From: Flavobacteriales bacterium
GTDB taxonomy: Bacteria > Bacteroidota > Bacteroidia > Flavobacteriales > PHOS-HE28
DNA: 43,525 bases
Assembly (NCBI GenBank): GCA_008016945.1
Contig: SSGN01000161.1
Coordinates: forward strand, 1 to 43,525
Direction: 5' to 3'
The notes beneath the pieces were generated by a model. That model saw nothing but the letters and a program-made list of their open reading frames with translations, was not told the DNA's origin and searched no databases. Positions 33,206-41,305 of this stretch are shown here, in pieces; the first letter of the stretch is position 1; each line of letters begins with the position of its first letter. The position numbers and the translations under genes were made by a program.

Positions 33206-33213
33206 TACATTTG
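33206..33213 (+). promoter_or_regulatory. -7 box (TACATTTG) for rpmE2
   Basis: Exact TAnnTTTG match with 24 nt to the ATG at 33238. It is followed by CCGCCCC, like the tRNA-cluster promoter at 327-340. Confidence 0.65.
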
Positions 33214-33237
33214 CCGCCCCAACGGAAGATTAACGTC

Positions 33238-33495
33238 ATGAAGCCCGAGATCCATCCCTCCAACTACCGCCTTGTGATCTTCAAGGACATGTCCAACGAG
33301 TACATGTTCATGGGGAAGAGTTGCGCCAACACCAAGGACACCATCAAGTGGGAGGACGGCAACGAATACCCGCTGGTGAAGCTGGATATCAGCCACACCT
33401 CGCACCCGTTCTACACCGGTAAGATGATGCTGGTGGATACCGCCGGCCGGGTGGACAAGTTCAACAAGCGCTTTGCTCGCCACGCGAAGAAGTAA
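33238..33495 (+). CDS. rpmE2: ribosomal protein L31 type B
   Basis: An 85-residue protein of the type B (zinc-free, YkgM-like) L31 family. [20 protein letters not shown] begins it; the [25 protein letters not shown] region (about 60-84) is standard. It has only one cysteine (KSCANTKD) and lacks the C-x-x-C zinc pairs of type A L31. The ATG at 33238 fits the family N-terminus and the promoter. A strong terminator follows. Confidence 0.95.
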   Translation: MKPEIHPSNYRLVIFKDMSNEYMFMGKSCANTKDTIKWEDGNEYPLVKLDISHTSHPFYTGKMMLVDTAGRVDKFNKRFARHAKK

Positions 33496-33517
33496 AGGCG
33501 ATCCTCAGCCATTCTTG

Positions 33518-33547
33518 GGGCTGTCTCGATCCGAGGCAGCCCTTTTT
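33518..33547 (+). terminator. Rho-independent terminator of rpmE2
   Basis: GGGCTGTCTCG (33518-33528) and CGAGGCAGCCC (33532-33542) form an 11-bp stem with one mismatch and a three-base loop, followed by TTTTT. It lies 23 bp after the rpmE2 stop. Confidence 0.85.
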
Positions 33548-33780
33548 CATTTCCCCCCAAGGCGGTACCAAGCTCAGGCAAAGCTTGGAGGTGGCACGTG
33601 ATCTTCTACGCGAGATCCGCGCTTCTTGATCGCCTTTGATCAAGCTGAGATGAATGCATTGGATATCAGGTTGTTATTTGTGATCATTGAAGGGGCGCTT
33701 TGATCGGACCCAAGCTTGCGATATAATTGTATTCGCCGCTGAATATCAGTAGGTTAGATCGATCGTTCGTGGGTCGATGA
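33548..33780. other. A/T-richer noncoding spacer with eight GATC sites
   Basis: This spacer between rpmE2 and the YdeI-like gene is visibly A/T-richer than the surroundings. It contains eight GATC tetramers between 33600 and 33764 and a TATAAT-like stretch (33722-33728). No family-like ORF is present. Its role is unknown. Confidence 0.5.
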
Positions 33781-33808
33781 AAAGAAAAGCCGGGCAAATA
33801 GCCCGGCA
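33781..33808 (-). terminator. Rho-independent terminator of the YdeI-like gene
   Basis: On the minus strand, GCCGGGC-TATTT-GCCCGGC (33808-33790) is followed by TTTTCTTTT. It ends transcription of the gene at 33858-34448. Confidence 0.85.
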
Positions 33809-33857
33809 TTGGAAGCTGGATATCAGGATAGTGAGTATCGCTTCTGGAACCTATGCT

Positions 33858-34448
33858 TCACTGCTTGCGTCCAGAGCCCTCACGGATCATCTCCAAAGCC
33901 TGGGCGATCCGGCGCTTCCTGGTCTCGTCCTGCTTGGCATCGGTGATCCACTCCAGGTACTCCTTGCGGTGCGAGGCACTGAGACTTTCCCAATGCTCCC
34001 ACACCTCTTCGTCGCGCTTTAGGCACGACTCCATTTCAGCCGGTAGCGATACCCCCTTCTTGCTGCCCTTCGGCTCAGCCGTCATTGCCCCGGCGTTCAG
34101 CTTCAGGGCATGCTTTACAAGATCGCAGAAGGCTTTTTCATCAATGGACTCGCCCTCGCTCACTTTGTACTTCCGCACGGCACGTTCATCATCCTTCTCG
34201 GTCAGCTTGAACAGGCTCTGCGGATCTTTTAGGAGCGCCCCCTTGTGGAACCAAACGCTCACACAGGTTTTGAAGGCATGCATGCTCACCATCGGGCCGT
34301 CGTGATCAAAGGCCACCGCCCCCCCCCGCATCAGGCCAATGACCTCGGGGTCCACCATACGGATCAGTTGCCGGAAGCGCACCATCAATCGGCGCTGCCA
34401 TTCAGGATGCTCGGCGATGAAGGAATTGATCTGTTCTTGGGGTTGCAT
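33858..34448 (-). CDS. DUF1801/YdeI (OmdA-type) domain protein
   Basis: A 196-residue soluble protein. The N-terminal DUF1801-like half (INSFIAEHPEWQRRLMVRFRQLIRMVDPE, about 8-36, with VSMHAFKTCVSVWFHKGALL) is joined to a C-terminal YdeI/OmpD-associated domain (WEHWESLSASHRKEYLEWIT, about 153-172, then RKRRIAQALEMI). The ATG at 34448 is chosen over a TTG at 34469. A one-mismatch -7 box (TAGATTGG, minus strand 34474-34481) fits this start. YdeI-type proteins have been linked to bacteriocin or peptide stress protection; the function here is unproven. Confidence 0.8.
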   Translation of the reverse strand: MQPQEQINSFIAEHPEWQRRLMVRFRQLIRMVDPEVIGLMRGGAVAFDHDGPMVSMHAFKTCVSVWFHKGALLKDPQSLFKLTEKDDERAVRKYKVSEGESIDEKAFCDLVKHALKLNAGAMTAEPKGSKKGVSLPAEMESCLKRDEEVWEHWESLSASHRKEYLEWITDAKQDETRKRRIAQALEMIREGSGRKQ

Positions 34449-34520
34449 GCGGGAGAGCGTCGGATTCAAGGGGCCAATCTAATATGGAAGTGGAACGGTT
34501 CGACCCGCTACGCAGCAGCA

Positions 34521-35237
34521 CTACCGGTGCAGCCACCGGGACAACCTTCCGAGGATCCGTGGAGAACGTGCCCCCGCCGCAGCCGGCAAGGGATCGTATC
34601 GGCCAGGGGCCGGCGGGTGGGCGAGCACCAAGGCCATGTAGTCCGGTGCATTGGTCCAAATGCCATGGCGTTGATAGTGGTGCACGATCAACCCGGCGCC
34701 GAAGATGTTCCCGACCAGTTCGGGGAGGTGCAAGGCCAGGTCCACCACCTGCATCAGCTCCGGTCGTGTGGCGCGGATGTATTCACTGTACCAAGGGTCC
34801 GGGGAGTGGATCAGGATCCGTCCATCGGGGGCCAGGTCGTTCCGGAGCCGACGGAACAGCGCAGGGTGGAGCTGCAGGGGGATATGCTCCAGGATATCGG
34901 GTAGGATGATGAGGTCGAAGGGCCCCGGCAACGGATCGGTGACCACGTCGGCCACCCGGAGTTCCAGTTGGCGCTGGTGGCCCAACATGGCGCGCGCGCG
35001 ATCGATGCTCACCGGGCTCAGGTCCACGGCGAGCAGGCTACCATTCGGCAGGTCCTTCACGATCAAGCTGGTGAGCGTTCCGATGCCACACCCCATCTCC
35101 AGCACGCGGAGGCCGTCGGCCAGGCCATGCGCCCGCGCCAACCGGTGGATCAGCTGGTGGCGTTCGTTCACCCCGGTCCGGGCTTGCTGCGCCGCGAAGC
35201 CGTCGTAGAAGTCCTTGATGTCCTTGGGTCGCTCCAT
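34521..35237 (-). CDS. class I SAM-dependent methyltransferase
   Basis: A 238-residue methyltransferase, started at ATG 35237 (MERPKDIKDFYDGFA). SAM-binding motif I is VLEMGCGIGTL (about 45-55), the acidic residue follows in LLAVDLSP, and later motifs are FDLIILPDILEHI (about 107-119) and ILIHSPDPWYSEYI. The substrate cannot be told; it could be a small molecule or lipid. It follows the thiolase gene by 10 bp, so it is likely the last gene of the paaI-thiolase transcript. Confidence 0.85.
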   Translation of the reverse strand: MERPKDIKDFYDGFAAQQARTGVNERHQLIHRLARAHGLADGLRVLEMGCGIGTLTSLIVKDLPNGSLLAVDLSPVSIDRARAMLGHQRQLELRVADVVTDPLPGPFDLIILPDILEHIPLQLHPALFRRLRNDLAPDGRILIHSPDPWYSEYIRATRPELMQVVDLALHLPELVGNIFGAGLIVHHYQRHGIWTNAPDYMALVLAHPPAPGRYDPLPAAAGARSPRILGRLSRWLHR

Positions 35238-35247
35238 GCTCCGTGGA

Positions 35248-36453
35248 TCAGCAGGCTTCCAGCACCACGGCATATCCCTGGCCCACACCGATGCACATGG
35301 TACAGAGCGCGTACCGTTGCTTGCGGGCACGCAATTCCAGGGCGGCGGTCTGTAGCAGCCGCGCGCCGCTCATGCCCAAGGGGTGGCCCAAGGCGATGGC
35401 ACCACCATTGGGGTTGATCCGCGGATCGTCGTCGGCAAGGCCCAAGCTGCGGGTACAGCTCAGCACCTGGGCGGCGAAGGCTTCGTTCAGTTCGAGGATG
35501 TCGATCCGGTCCAGGGTGAGGCCGGCCCGCTCCAAGGCCAGCTTGCTCGCGTTGACAGGGCCGATGCCCATGATCCGCGGTTCCACACCCACCACGGCAC
35601 TGCTCACGATCCGGGCCAGGGGTTTGAGGGCATGTGTGTCCAAGGCGCGCGCGCTGGCCACCAGCACCGCTGCGGCACCATCGTTCAGACCACTGGCGTT
35701 ACCGGCGGTCACCGATCCATTCTTGCGGAAGGCGGGTTTCAGGGCGGCCAGTCCCTCCATGGTGGTCTTGGGCTTCACGAATTCATCCACGCTGAACCGG
35801 ATCGGATCACCCTTCCGCTGTGGAATGGATACCGGAGCGATCTCCAGGGCCAAGCGGCCATTGGCTTGGGCCGCAGCGGCCTTCTGTTGGCTCCAAAGAG
35901 CGAAGCGGTCCTGCTCTTCGCGGCTTATGACATGGGTCTCCAACAGGTTCTCCGCGGTCTCCCCCATGGCGTCCACGCCGTACCGTTCCTTCATCAAGGG
36001 GTTCACGAAGCGCCAACCGAAGCTGCTGTCGAAGAGCTGGGCATCCCGTCCGTATGGAGTGCTGGTCTTGCTCATCACCCAAGGCCCGCGGGTCATGTGC
36101 TCAACGCCGCCGGCGATGAACAGGTCGCCGCTGGCTGCCGCGATGGCGCGGCCGGCCTGTACCACGGCGCTCATGCCCGAGGCGCAGAGCCGGTTCACCG
36201 TCTCGCCCGGAACGTTCACCGGAAGTCCGGCGAGCAGGCCGGCCATACGGGCCACGTTGCGGTTGTCCTCACCGGCCTGGTTGGCACAGCCCATGATCAC
36301 GTCGTCCACGGCGGCCGGGTCCAAGGAGGGGTGTCGGGCCATGAGCTCGCGGATCACGTGCGCGGCGAGGTCGTCGGCCCGCACGGGCGATAGGCTTCCG
36401 GTGAAACCGCCGATGGGGGTGCGGATGGCGTCGACGATGTAGGCTTCGTTCAT
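35248..36453 (-). CDS. paaJ: 3-oxoadipyl-CoA-type thiolase (acetyl-CoA acyltransferase)
   Basis: A 401-residue thiolase. The nucleophile cysteine lies in NRLCASGMSAV (about 87-97). The catalytic histidine is in GGAIALGHPLGMSGAR and the C-terminal cysteine in TMCIGVGQG. The TMCIGVGQG ending and nearby paa genes favour the 3-oxoadipyl-CoA/3-oxo-5,6-dehydrosuberyl-CoA thiolase (PaaJ/PcaF) over a general beta-oxidation thiolase, though specificity is inferred. It overlaps the paaI stop by four bases (ATGA). Confidence 0.88.
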   Translation of the reverse strand: MNEAYIVDAIRTPIGGFTGSLSPVRADDLAAHVIRELMARHPSLDPAAVDDVIMGCANQAGEDNRNVARMAGLLAGLPVNVPGETVNRLCASGMSAVVQAGRAIAAASGDLFIAGGVEHMTRGPWVMSKTSTPYGRDAQLFDSSFGWRFVNPLMKERYGVDAMGETAENLLETHVISREEQDRFALWSQQKAAAAQANGRLALEIAPVSIPQRKGDPIRFSVDEFVKPKTTMEGLAALKPAFRKNGSVTAGNASGLNDGAAAVLVASARALDTHALKPLARIVSSAVVGVEPRIMGIGPVNASKLALERAGLTLDRIDILELNEAFAAQVLSCTRSLGLADDDPRINPNGGAIALGHPLGMSGARLLQTAALELRARKQRYALCTMCIGVGQGYAVVLEAC

Positions 36454-36890
36454 GTGGTCTGTTGTTCTTCGGGGAACCAGGGTTTTCCGGTGCGGAACAC
36501 GGTCCCCTTGAAGAGGGCCACGGTCCGTCCATGTTGATCGGCAACCTGGATGTGGTAGATGCCGATGCTGCGCGAAAGGCTCATCTCCTGTGCGGTGGCG
36601 GTGAGCACATCGCCTTCCTGCACGGGCTTGGTGTGGCTGATGGAGGTCTCCACCGACACGGCTTGTATGCCATGCGCGTTGGAGGCGAAGGCCAGGCAGC
36701 TATCGGCCAGGGCGTAGGTGATACCCCCATGGGCAATGGCGAAGCCGTTCAACATCTCCTTCCTCACGGTCATGCGCAGTACACAAGCCCCGGGCTGTAT
36801 CGTTACTCTTTCGATCCCCAGCCAGAGGCTGAAGGGGTCGTTGTCGTACATGCGGGCTACGACACGCTGGGCGAGGTCCGTGGCATCCAT
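36450..36890 (-). CDS. paaI: PaaI-type hotdog thioesterase
   Basis: A 146-residue hotdog acyl-CoA thioesterase. MLNGFAIAHGGITYALADSC (about 46-65) is the PaaI hallmark with the catalytic-region HGG and D-S residues. PaaI hydrolyses hydroxyphenylacetyl-CoA-type dead-end products and recovers CoA during phenylacetate degradation. ATG 36890 (MDATDLAQRVVARMYDND) is chosen because a consensus -7 box stands only six bases upstream, which excludes a TTG at 36899 inside the box. Coupled by ATGA to the thiolase gene. Confidence 0.9.
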   Translation of the reverse strand: MDATDLAQRVVARMYDNDPFSLWLGIERVTIQPGACVLRMTVRKEMLNGFAIAHGGITYALADSCLAFASNAHGIQAVSVETSISHTKPVQEGDVLTATAQEMSLSRSIGIYHIQVADQHGRTVALFKGTVFRTGKPWFPEEQQTT

Positions 36891-36896
36891 GGTCGG

Positions 36897-36904
36897 CAAA
36901 AGTA
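36897..36904 (-). promoter_or_regulatory. -7 box (TACTTTTG) six bases before the paaI ATG
   Basis: Exact TAnnTTTG match on the minus strand with 6 nt to ATG 36890. It sits five bases after the ogt stop, so paaI has its own promoter and probably a leaderless mRNA. Confidence 0.65.
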
Positions 36905-36908
36905 CCTT

Positions 36909-37427
36909 TCAGCCTACCTCGAACAGCGCCTTGGCCAGCACCCCTTCGTGTTCCAGCAACCATTGCTTGGCCGCAAGCCCGCCGATGTATCCGGTAAGCT
37001 CCCCGCGGCTGGACAGCACCCGGTGGCAGGGCACGATGATGGGGAGCGGGTTCCGGGCGCAGGCGTTGCCCACGGCACGCGCGACCACGGTGCCACCGAG
37101 CCGGTCGGCCAGGGCTTGATAGGTGGTCGCCGTGCCGTACGGGACCTGCTCCAGCGCCTCCCGCACCAACAGCTGCGACCGGGAGCCCGATCGTGCCAGG
37201 GGCAGCTGGAACCGATGGAGCCGCCGTGCGAAGTACGCGTCCAGCTGGCGACGGGCCTCGTCCAACACCGCAGGCACCGCCGTCTCAGGCGCTCCAGAAG
37301 GCTGGAACGACAGGCCCGTGATCACCGCACCATCGCACTGTACCCAGAGCGGCCCCAGGGGACTGTCCACCCGAGCGGTATGGAGCGCGGCGGAGACGGA
37401 CACGAGCGGTGGGGAGGAGATGGACAT
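36909..37427 (-). CDS. ogt: methylated-DNA--protein-cysteine methyltransferase
   Basis: A 172-residue suicide DNA repair protein that removes the methyl group from O6-methylguanine. The active-site motif is PCHRV (IIVPCHRVLSS, about 131-141), preceded by VPYGTATTYQALADRLG and RAVGNACARNP and followed by GYIGGLAAKQWLLEHEG. This is the normal Ogt/MGMT layout, without an Ada DNA-binding domain. It is divergent from the DUF2461 gene across 50 bp. It stands upstream of paaI but paaI carries its own promoter. Confidence 0.94.
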   Translation of the reverse strand: MSISSPPLVSVSAALHTARVDSPLGPLWVQCDGAVITGLSFQPSGAPETAVPAVLDEARRQLDAYFARRLHRFQLPLARSGSRSQLLVREALEQVPYGTATTYQALADRLGGTVVARAVGNACARNPLPIIVPCHRVLSSRGELTGYIGGLAAKQWLLEHEGVLAKALFEVG

Positions 37428-37477
37428 CGGGGTGTTCCCTACTTACCGGGGTGATACCTTGGGGCAAAATACCGCAT

Positions 37478-38149
37478 ATGGCCTGGTTCACCACGGAGTT
37501 CAATGGTTTCTTCAAGGACCTTGCGAAACACAACGACAAGGCGTGGTTCGATCAGCATCGGCAGCGGTACCAGACCCAGGTGAAGCAGCCCTTCGAGGCC
37601 TTCGTGGCAGAGGCGATCACGGGGTGTGCCAAGGTGGACCGGGCCATCCGGATCAACCCGAAGGACGCCATCTTCCGCATCCATCGCGACATCCGGTTCA
37701 GCAAGGACAAGACACCGTACAAGCTGTACACCTCCGCGATCATCTCGCCTGCAGGCCGCAGCGACCTGTCCGTTCCGGGTTTGTACTTCGAGCTGGGACC
37801 GGAGAGCGTACGGTTCTTCGGCGGAGCGTACATGCCGGAGAAAGCGCAGCTGCACGGTATCCGAACAGCGATCATGCGCGATACGAAGGGCTTCCACAAG
37901 GTGATAGGGCAGGCGGCCTTCAGACAGTTGTTCGGTACGGTTCGGGGCGAAGCGAACAAAGTGCTGCCGGCGGAGTTCAAGGCGGCGGCCAAGCAGGAGC
38001 CCCTGATCGCGAACAAACAGTTCTACGTCACCGCCGAACTTCCGCCATCGCGGGTGGCCGATCCCCGGCTCCTGGACGTGTTGTTGGAGCACTACCGGGC
38101 CATGCGCCCCTTCAATGCCTGGCTCGCTGCGGCCATGGTCCAGGCGTGA
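37478..38149 (+). CDS. DUF2461 (TIGR02453) family protein
   Basis: A 223-residue soluble protein of the DUF2461 family. Signatures: FFKDLAKHNDKAWFDQHRQRY (about 9-29), RDIRFSKDKTPYKLYTSA (about 71-88, with IFRIHRDIRFS) and GLYFELGPESVRFFGGAYMPE. The function is unknown across the family. ATG 37478 is preceded by a near-consensus -7 box (TACCTTGG, 37455-37462). It is divergent from ogt. Confidence 0.88.
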   Translation: MAWFTTEFNGFFKDLAKHNDKAWFDQHRQRYQTQVKQPFEAFVAEAITGCAKVDRAIRINPKDAIFRIHRDIRFSKDKTPYKLYTSAIISPAGRSDLSVPGLYFELGPESVRFFGGAYMPEKAQLHGIRTAIMRDTKGFHKVIGQAAFRQLFGTVRGEANKVLPAEFKAAAKQEPLIANKQFYVTAELPPSRVADPRLLDVLLEHYRAMRPFNAWLAAAMVQA

Positions 38150-38293
38150 TCCCGATATCAGCCGGGGCGCTTGCCCTTCTCGGTATAGCATTCATCGGGC
38201 GACCTTTTCTGGAGTCCCGCTGCGCAACGATCCTCCGGTAGCCACCGGTGGTGAATGGCAGCGTAGGCCGTCGCGGCAAATCCGATCGGTAGA

Positions 38294-38323
38294 ACGAAAA
38301 AGCGCCCGCCTTTCGGCGAGCGC
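38294..38323 (-). terminator. Rho-independent terminator of the YceI-like gene
   Basis: On the minus strand, GCGCTCGCC-GAAA-GGCGGGCGC (38323-38302) forms a nine-pair stem with one G-T wobble and a GAAA tetraloop, followed by TTTTT. It lies 25 bp after the yceI stop. Confidence 0.85.
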
Positions 38324-38348
38324 TTCTCGACTTTCACCGAGAGGGACC

Positions 38349-39002
38349 TTACTGGGCGTTCCCGGTAAGTTCCACGGTCAGCTCGATCGCATCGTTCAGT
38401 ACCACATCCTTCATCGGAGCCTTCCACTTCACACTGTACTTCTGGCGGTCGAAGGTGAGTTTGCCGGTGGCTTTGGCCACGCCGTTCTCCTCGGTCACCA
38501 CGATATCGGTGACTTTCTCTTCGCTGGTCACACCACGCACGGTGAATTTACCGGTGGCGGTGTTGCCTTCCACGGCGCCGATCTCGAAGGTGGCGGTAGG
38601 GAAGCTGTCCACGGCGAAGAAATCAGGGCTGGCCAGGTGGCCCAGCAGCATGGCGCGGGTGCCTTGCTTGGCGTCGTCCTTGGCATAGTTGGTGTCCAAC
38701 GCGGCCACGCTCTTCATGTCCACCACGAATTTCCCACCGGTCAGGGCGCCGCCTTTCACACCGAAGGAACCTTCGGTCAGGTTCACGGTACCGTTGTGGC
38801 TCTTCACACCCAGCATGGTGCCGGTCCAGGCCACTTTGCTACCAGCTACATCGACCGTGTAGTTTTTCTCCATCGCGGCCAGGGCGGCGAGGCTGTCGGC
38901 CGTCGCTTTCTCCTTCTGGGCTTTGATCTCGGCTTCGCTTGGGCCACAAGCAACGAGGGCTACAGCAGCCAGGGCGACAACGGACAGAACAGGGGATTTC
39001 AT
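38349..39002 (-). CDS. YceI-family lipoprotein
   Basis: A 217-residue lipoprotein. The signal ends in VALVACG with the lipobox cysteine at about residue 19. A short Lys/Glu-rich linker (EAEIKAQKEKATADSLAALAA) precedes the YceI lipocalin-like barrel (about 48-217), recognisable from YTVDVAGSKVAWTGTMLGVKSHNGTV, SPDFFAVDSFPTATFEI and FTVRGVTSEEKV. YceI proteins bind isoprenoid-type lipids in the periplasm. A near-consensus -7 box (TTCCTTTG, minus strand 39031-39038) lies 28 nt upstream and a terminator follows, so it is probably a single-gene transcript. Confidence 0.9.
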   Translation of the reverse strand: MKSPVLSVVALAAVALVACGPSEAEIKAQKEKATADSLAALAAMEKNYTVDVAGSKVAWTGTMLGVKSHNGTVNLTEGSFGVKGGALTGGKFVVDMKSVAALDTNYAKDDAKQGTRAMLLGHLASPDFFAVDSFPTATFEIGAVEGNTATGKFTVRGVTSEEKVTDIVVTEENGVAKATGKLTFDRQKYSVKWKAPMKDVVLNDAIELTVELTGNAQ

Positions 39003-39133
39003 GTTGGGTTGAAGGGTTGTTTTAGGGGCGCAAAGGAACATCGGTTTTATCACCATGGAAAATAGATCGGACGATATTCGACGAATGCCTCGTTTTTGTC
39101 AACGAAGGCTGACGAAAGTCATTTCCGGATCAC

Positions 39134-40303
39134 TCAACCCACCGGCAGTGGTTTGCCATCCTTCGAGGCGGCTCGCAGTAGGGGCGAAGGCCGGTAGCGG
39201 TCCTCACCATAGGTGGCCTGCAGGCGCTCCAGCACGGCCGACCAATGCGCCGCGCCTTTTTCGTTGGCCCAGGCCAGTAGGCCCTTGGGGTAGTTCACTC
39301 CCTTGGTCATGGCCAGGTCGATGTCCTTGGCCGTGGCCACCTGCCAGAACAGGGCATCGGCCGCTTCATTGATCAGCATGGCGAGGATGCGATCCACGAT
39401 GGGGGAGGCCACCGCCTCATCCACGGCGGGGAGCTCGGGCACCGCGCCATCCGCATAGCTGTAATAGCCCTGCCTTGTCTTACGCCCCAGACGGCCGCTC
39501 TCCACCTGGCGCTGCTGGGTGAAGCTGGGCTTGTAACGAGGGTCGTAGAAGAAGGCCTCCCACACGGTCCTCGTCACCGTGAAGTTGATGTCGTTGCCGA
39601 TGAGGTCCATCAGCTCGAAGGGCCCCATGCGGAACCCCGCGCTCTTCATGGCCGCATCGATGGTGGGCATGTCGGCGATACCCTCTTCGTAGATGCGGAT
39701 GGCTTCGCCATAGAAGGGCCGTGCCACGCGGTTCACAATGAAGCCGGGGGTGTCCTTGCAGGCCACGGGCACCTTGCCCCACGCCTGCATCAAGGTCATC
39801 ATCCGGGGGGCCAGCGTAGCATCAGTGGCCAGGCCGGGCACCACCTCCACCAGCGGCAACAGGGGCGCGGGGTTGAAGAAGTGCAGGCCGATCACACGCT
39901 CCGGCTTCAGGCATCCCGCCGCTATCGCCGTCACCGAAAGGCTCGATGTGTTGGTGGCCAATACGGCATCCGCACCCAAGATCCCTTCCAGGTCGGCGAA
40001 GACCTTCTTCTTGATACCCAGGTCCTCGATGATGGCCTCGATGACCAGGCCACTACCGGCCAGCTCCTTCAGGTCGTTGGCCGGTGCGATCCGCCCAAGG
40101 AGGGCATGGGCTTGTTCGGCCGTCGACCGGCCTTTCTCCACCAGTTTATCCAGGGTGCGCCGCAGGTCGGCAAGTGCCCTGTCCACGGCTTCGCGGCGCG
40201 AATCGAACAAGACCACCTGGTGCCCCGCCTGTGCGGCCACCTGGGCGATGCCGCTGCCCATGGTGCCGGCGCCGATCACGGCGACTTTGGTTATGCTGTT
40301 CAT
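39134..40303 (-). CDS. paaH: 3-hydroxyacyl-CoA dehydrogenase (PaaH-type)
   Basis: A 389-residue NAD-dependent dehydrogenase. The Rossmann motif is GAGTMGSGIA (about 11-20). The catalytic region is ATNTSSLSVTAIA ... GLHFFNPAPLLPLVEV (about 115-153, with the histidine in LHFF). A 3HCDH C-terminal domain (GFIVNRVARPFYGEAI onward) is followed by a second C-terminal 3HCDH-like segment, giving the length usual for PaaH. It is predicted to oxidise 3-hydroxyadipyl-CoA in phenylacetate degradation. It lies 142 bp after paaG on the same strand. Confidence 0.9.
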   Translation of the reverse strand: MNSITKVAVIGAGTMGSGIAQVAAQAGHQVVLFDSRREAVDRALADLRRTLDKLVEKGRSTAEQAHALLGRIAPANDLKELAGSGLVIEAIIEDLGIKKKVFADLEGILGADAVLATNTSSLSVTAIAAGCLKPERVIGLHFFNPAPLLPLVEVVPGLATDATLAPRMMTLMQAWGKVPVACKDTPGFIVNRVARPFYGEAIRIYEEGIADMPTIDAAMKSAGFRMGPFELMDLIGNDINFTVTRTVWEAFFYDPRYKPSFTQQRQVESGRLGRKTRQGYYSYADGAVPELPAVDEAVASPIVDRILAMLINEAADALFWQVATAKDIDLAMTKGVNYPKGLLAWANEKGAAHWSAVLERLQATYGEDRYRPSPLLRAASKDGKPLPVG

Positions 40304-40445
40304 GCCTGGTCCGCCGAAGCGTTCGCTGAAGGTGCGAGGGCGAAGATCGGAAGGTTGAAGGAATGTGTTACGGGTTCAGCCTCGCACAGGCCATCGCGCG
40401 GTGCGTGTTCGGTGCAGCCAACACGTGACACGCAACGGGTCCGAT

Positions 40446-41225
40446 TCATTCCCCCCTATACACCGGCTTCCTCTTCTCCAGGAACGCCTTCACGCCCTCG
40501 TTGTAGTCGTAGCTGCGGCCCGCGAGGCTCTGTAGTTCGTTCTCCACGTCCAGCTGGCCGTCCAGGGTGTTGTTCTCGCTACGGTTCAGGGCTTCCTTGG
40601 TCAGGGCGATGGCCTTGGTGGGCATCTGCGCGAGACGGGCTACCAAGCTCTCGGCCTCGTTCCGCAGTTCGCTGTCGGGCACACAACGCCAGATCATGCC
40701 TTTGGCCTCGGCCTCCTTGGCGCTCACCTTGGGGGCCAGGATCATCTGTCCGAAGGCTTGCTGCAAGCCCACCAACCGGGGCAAGGTGAAGGTGCCGCCG
40801 CTGTCGGGGATCAGGCCGATGTTGATGAAGCTCTGGATGAAGTTGGCGTTCTCGGCGGCCAATGTGAGGTCGCAGGCCAGGGCGATGTTGGCCCCGGCGC
40901 CGGCGGCCACGCCGTTCACCGCGCACACCACGGGCTTGGGCAACTTGCGGATCCGGCGCACGATGGGGTTGTACTGCGTGGTGAGGATATCCTCCAGCTT
41001 GGTGCCCGGTGCGATGGCCTCGGCCAGGTCCTGCCCGGCGCTGAAGGCCCGGCCTTCGCCGGTGAGCAGTACGGCGCGGATGGCGTTGTCCTCCGCACAG
41101 GTATCCAGCGCGCGGATCACTTCCAACGACATCTCGCGGTCGAAGCTGTTGAGCTTGTCGGGGCGGTTCAGGGCGATGGTGGCGATGCCATCGGCAACGG
41201 AGAAGAGGATCTTGGAGTAGGACAT
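40446..41225 (-). CDS. paaG: enoyl-CoA hydratase/isomerase (PaaG-type)
   Basis: A 259-residue crotonase-fold protein. FSAGQDLAEA (about 61-70) and the oxyanion-hole NGVAAGAGANIALACDL are followed by GLIPDSGGTFTLPRLVG (about 137-153). The last motif and the paa context favour PaaG, the 1,2-epoxyphenylacetyl-CoA isomerase, over PaaF; specificity is inferred. The C-terminal EGVKAFLEKRKPVYRGE is standard for the fold. It lies 80 bp after paaD. Confidence 0.88.
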   Translation of the reverse strand: MSYSKILFSVADGIATIALNRPDKLNSFDREMSLEVIRALDTCAEDNAIRAVLLTGEGRAFSAGQDLAEAIAPGTKLEDILTTQYNPIVRRIRKLPKPVVCAVNGVAAGAGANIALACDLTLAAENANFIQSFINIGLIPDSGGTFTLPRLVGLQQAFGQMILAPKVSAKEAEAKGMIWRCVPDSELRNEAESLVARLAQMPTKAIALTKEALNRSENNTLDGQLDVENELQSLAGRSYDYNEGVKAFLEKRKPVYRGE

Positions 41226-41305
41226 GGAGCGAAGATCGGTCGATCAGCGGGTTGGTGGAAATGGACGGTTGCACGAGCACACGGCGGGGATCACCCACGT
41301 GTCGC

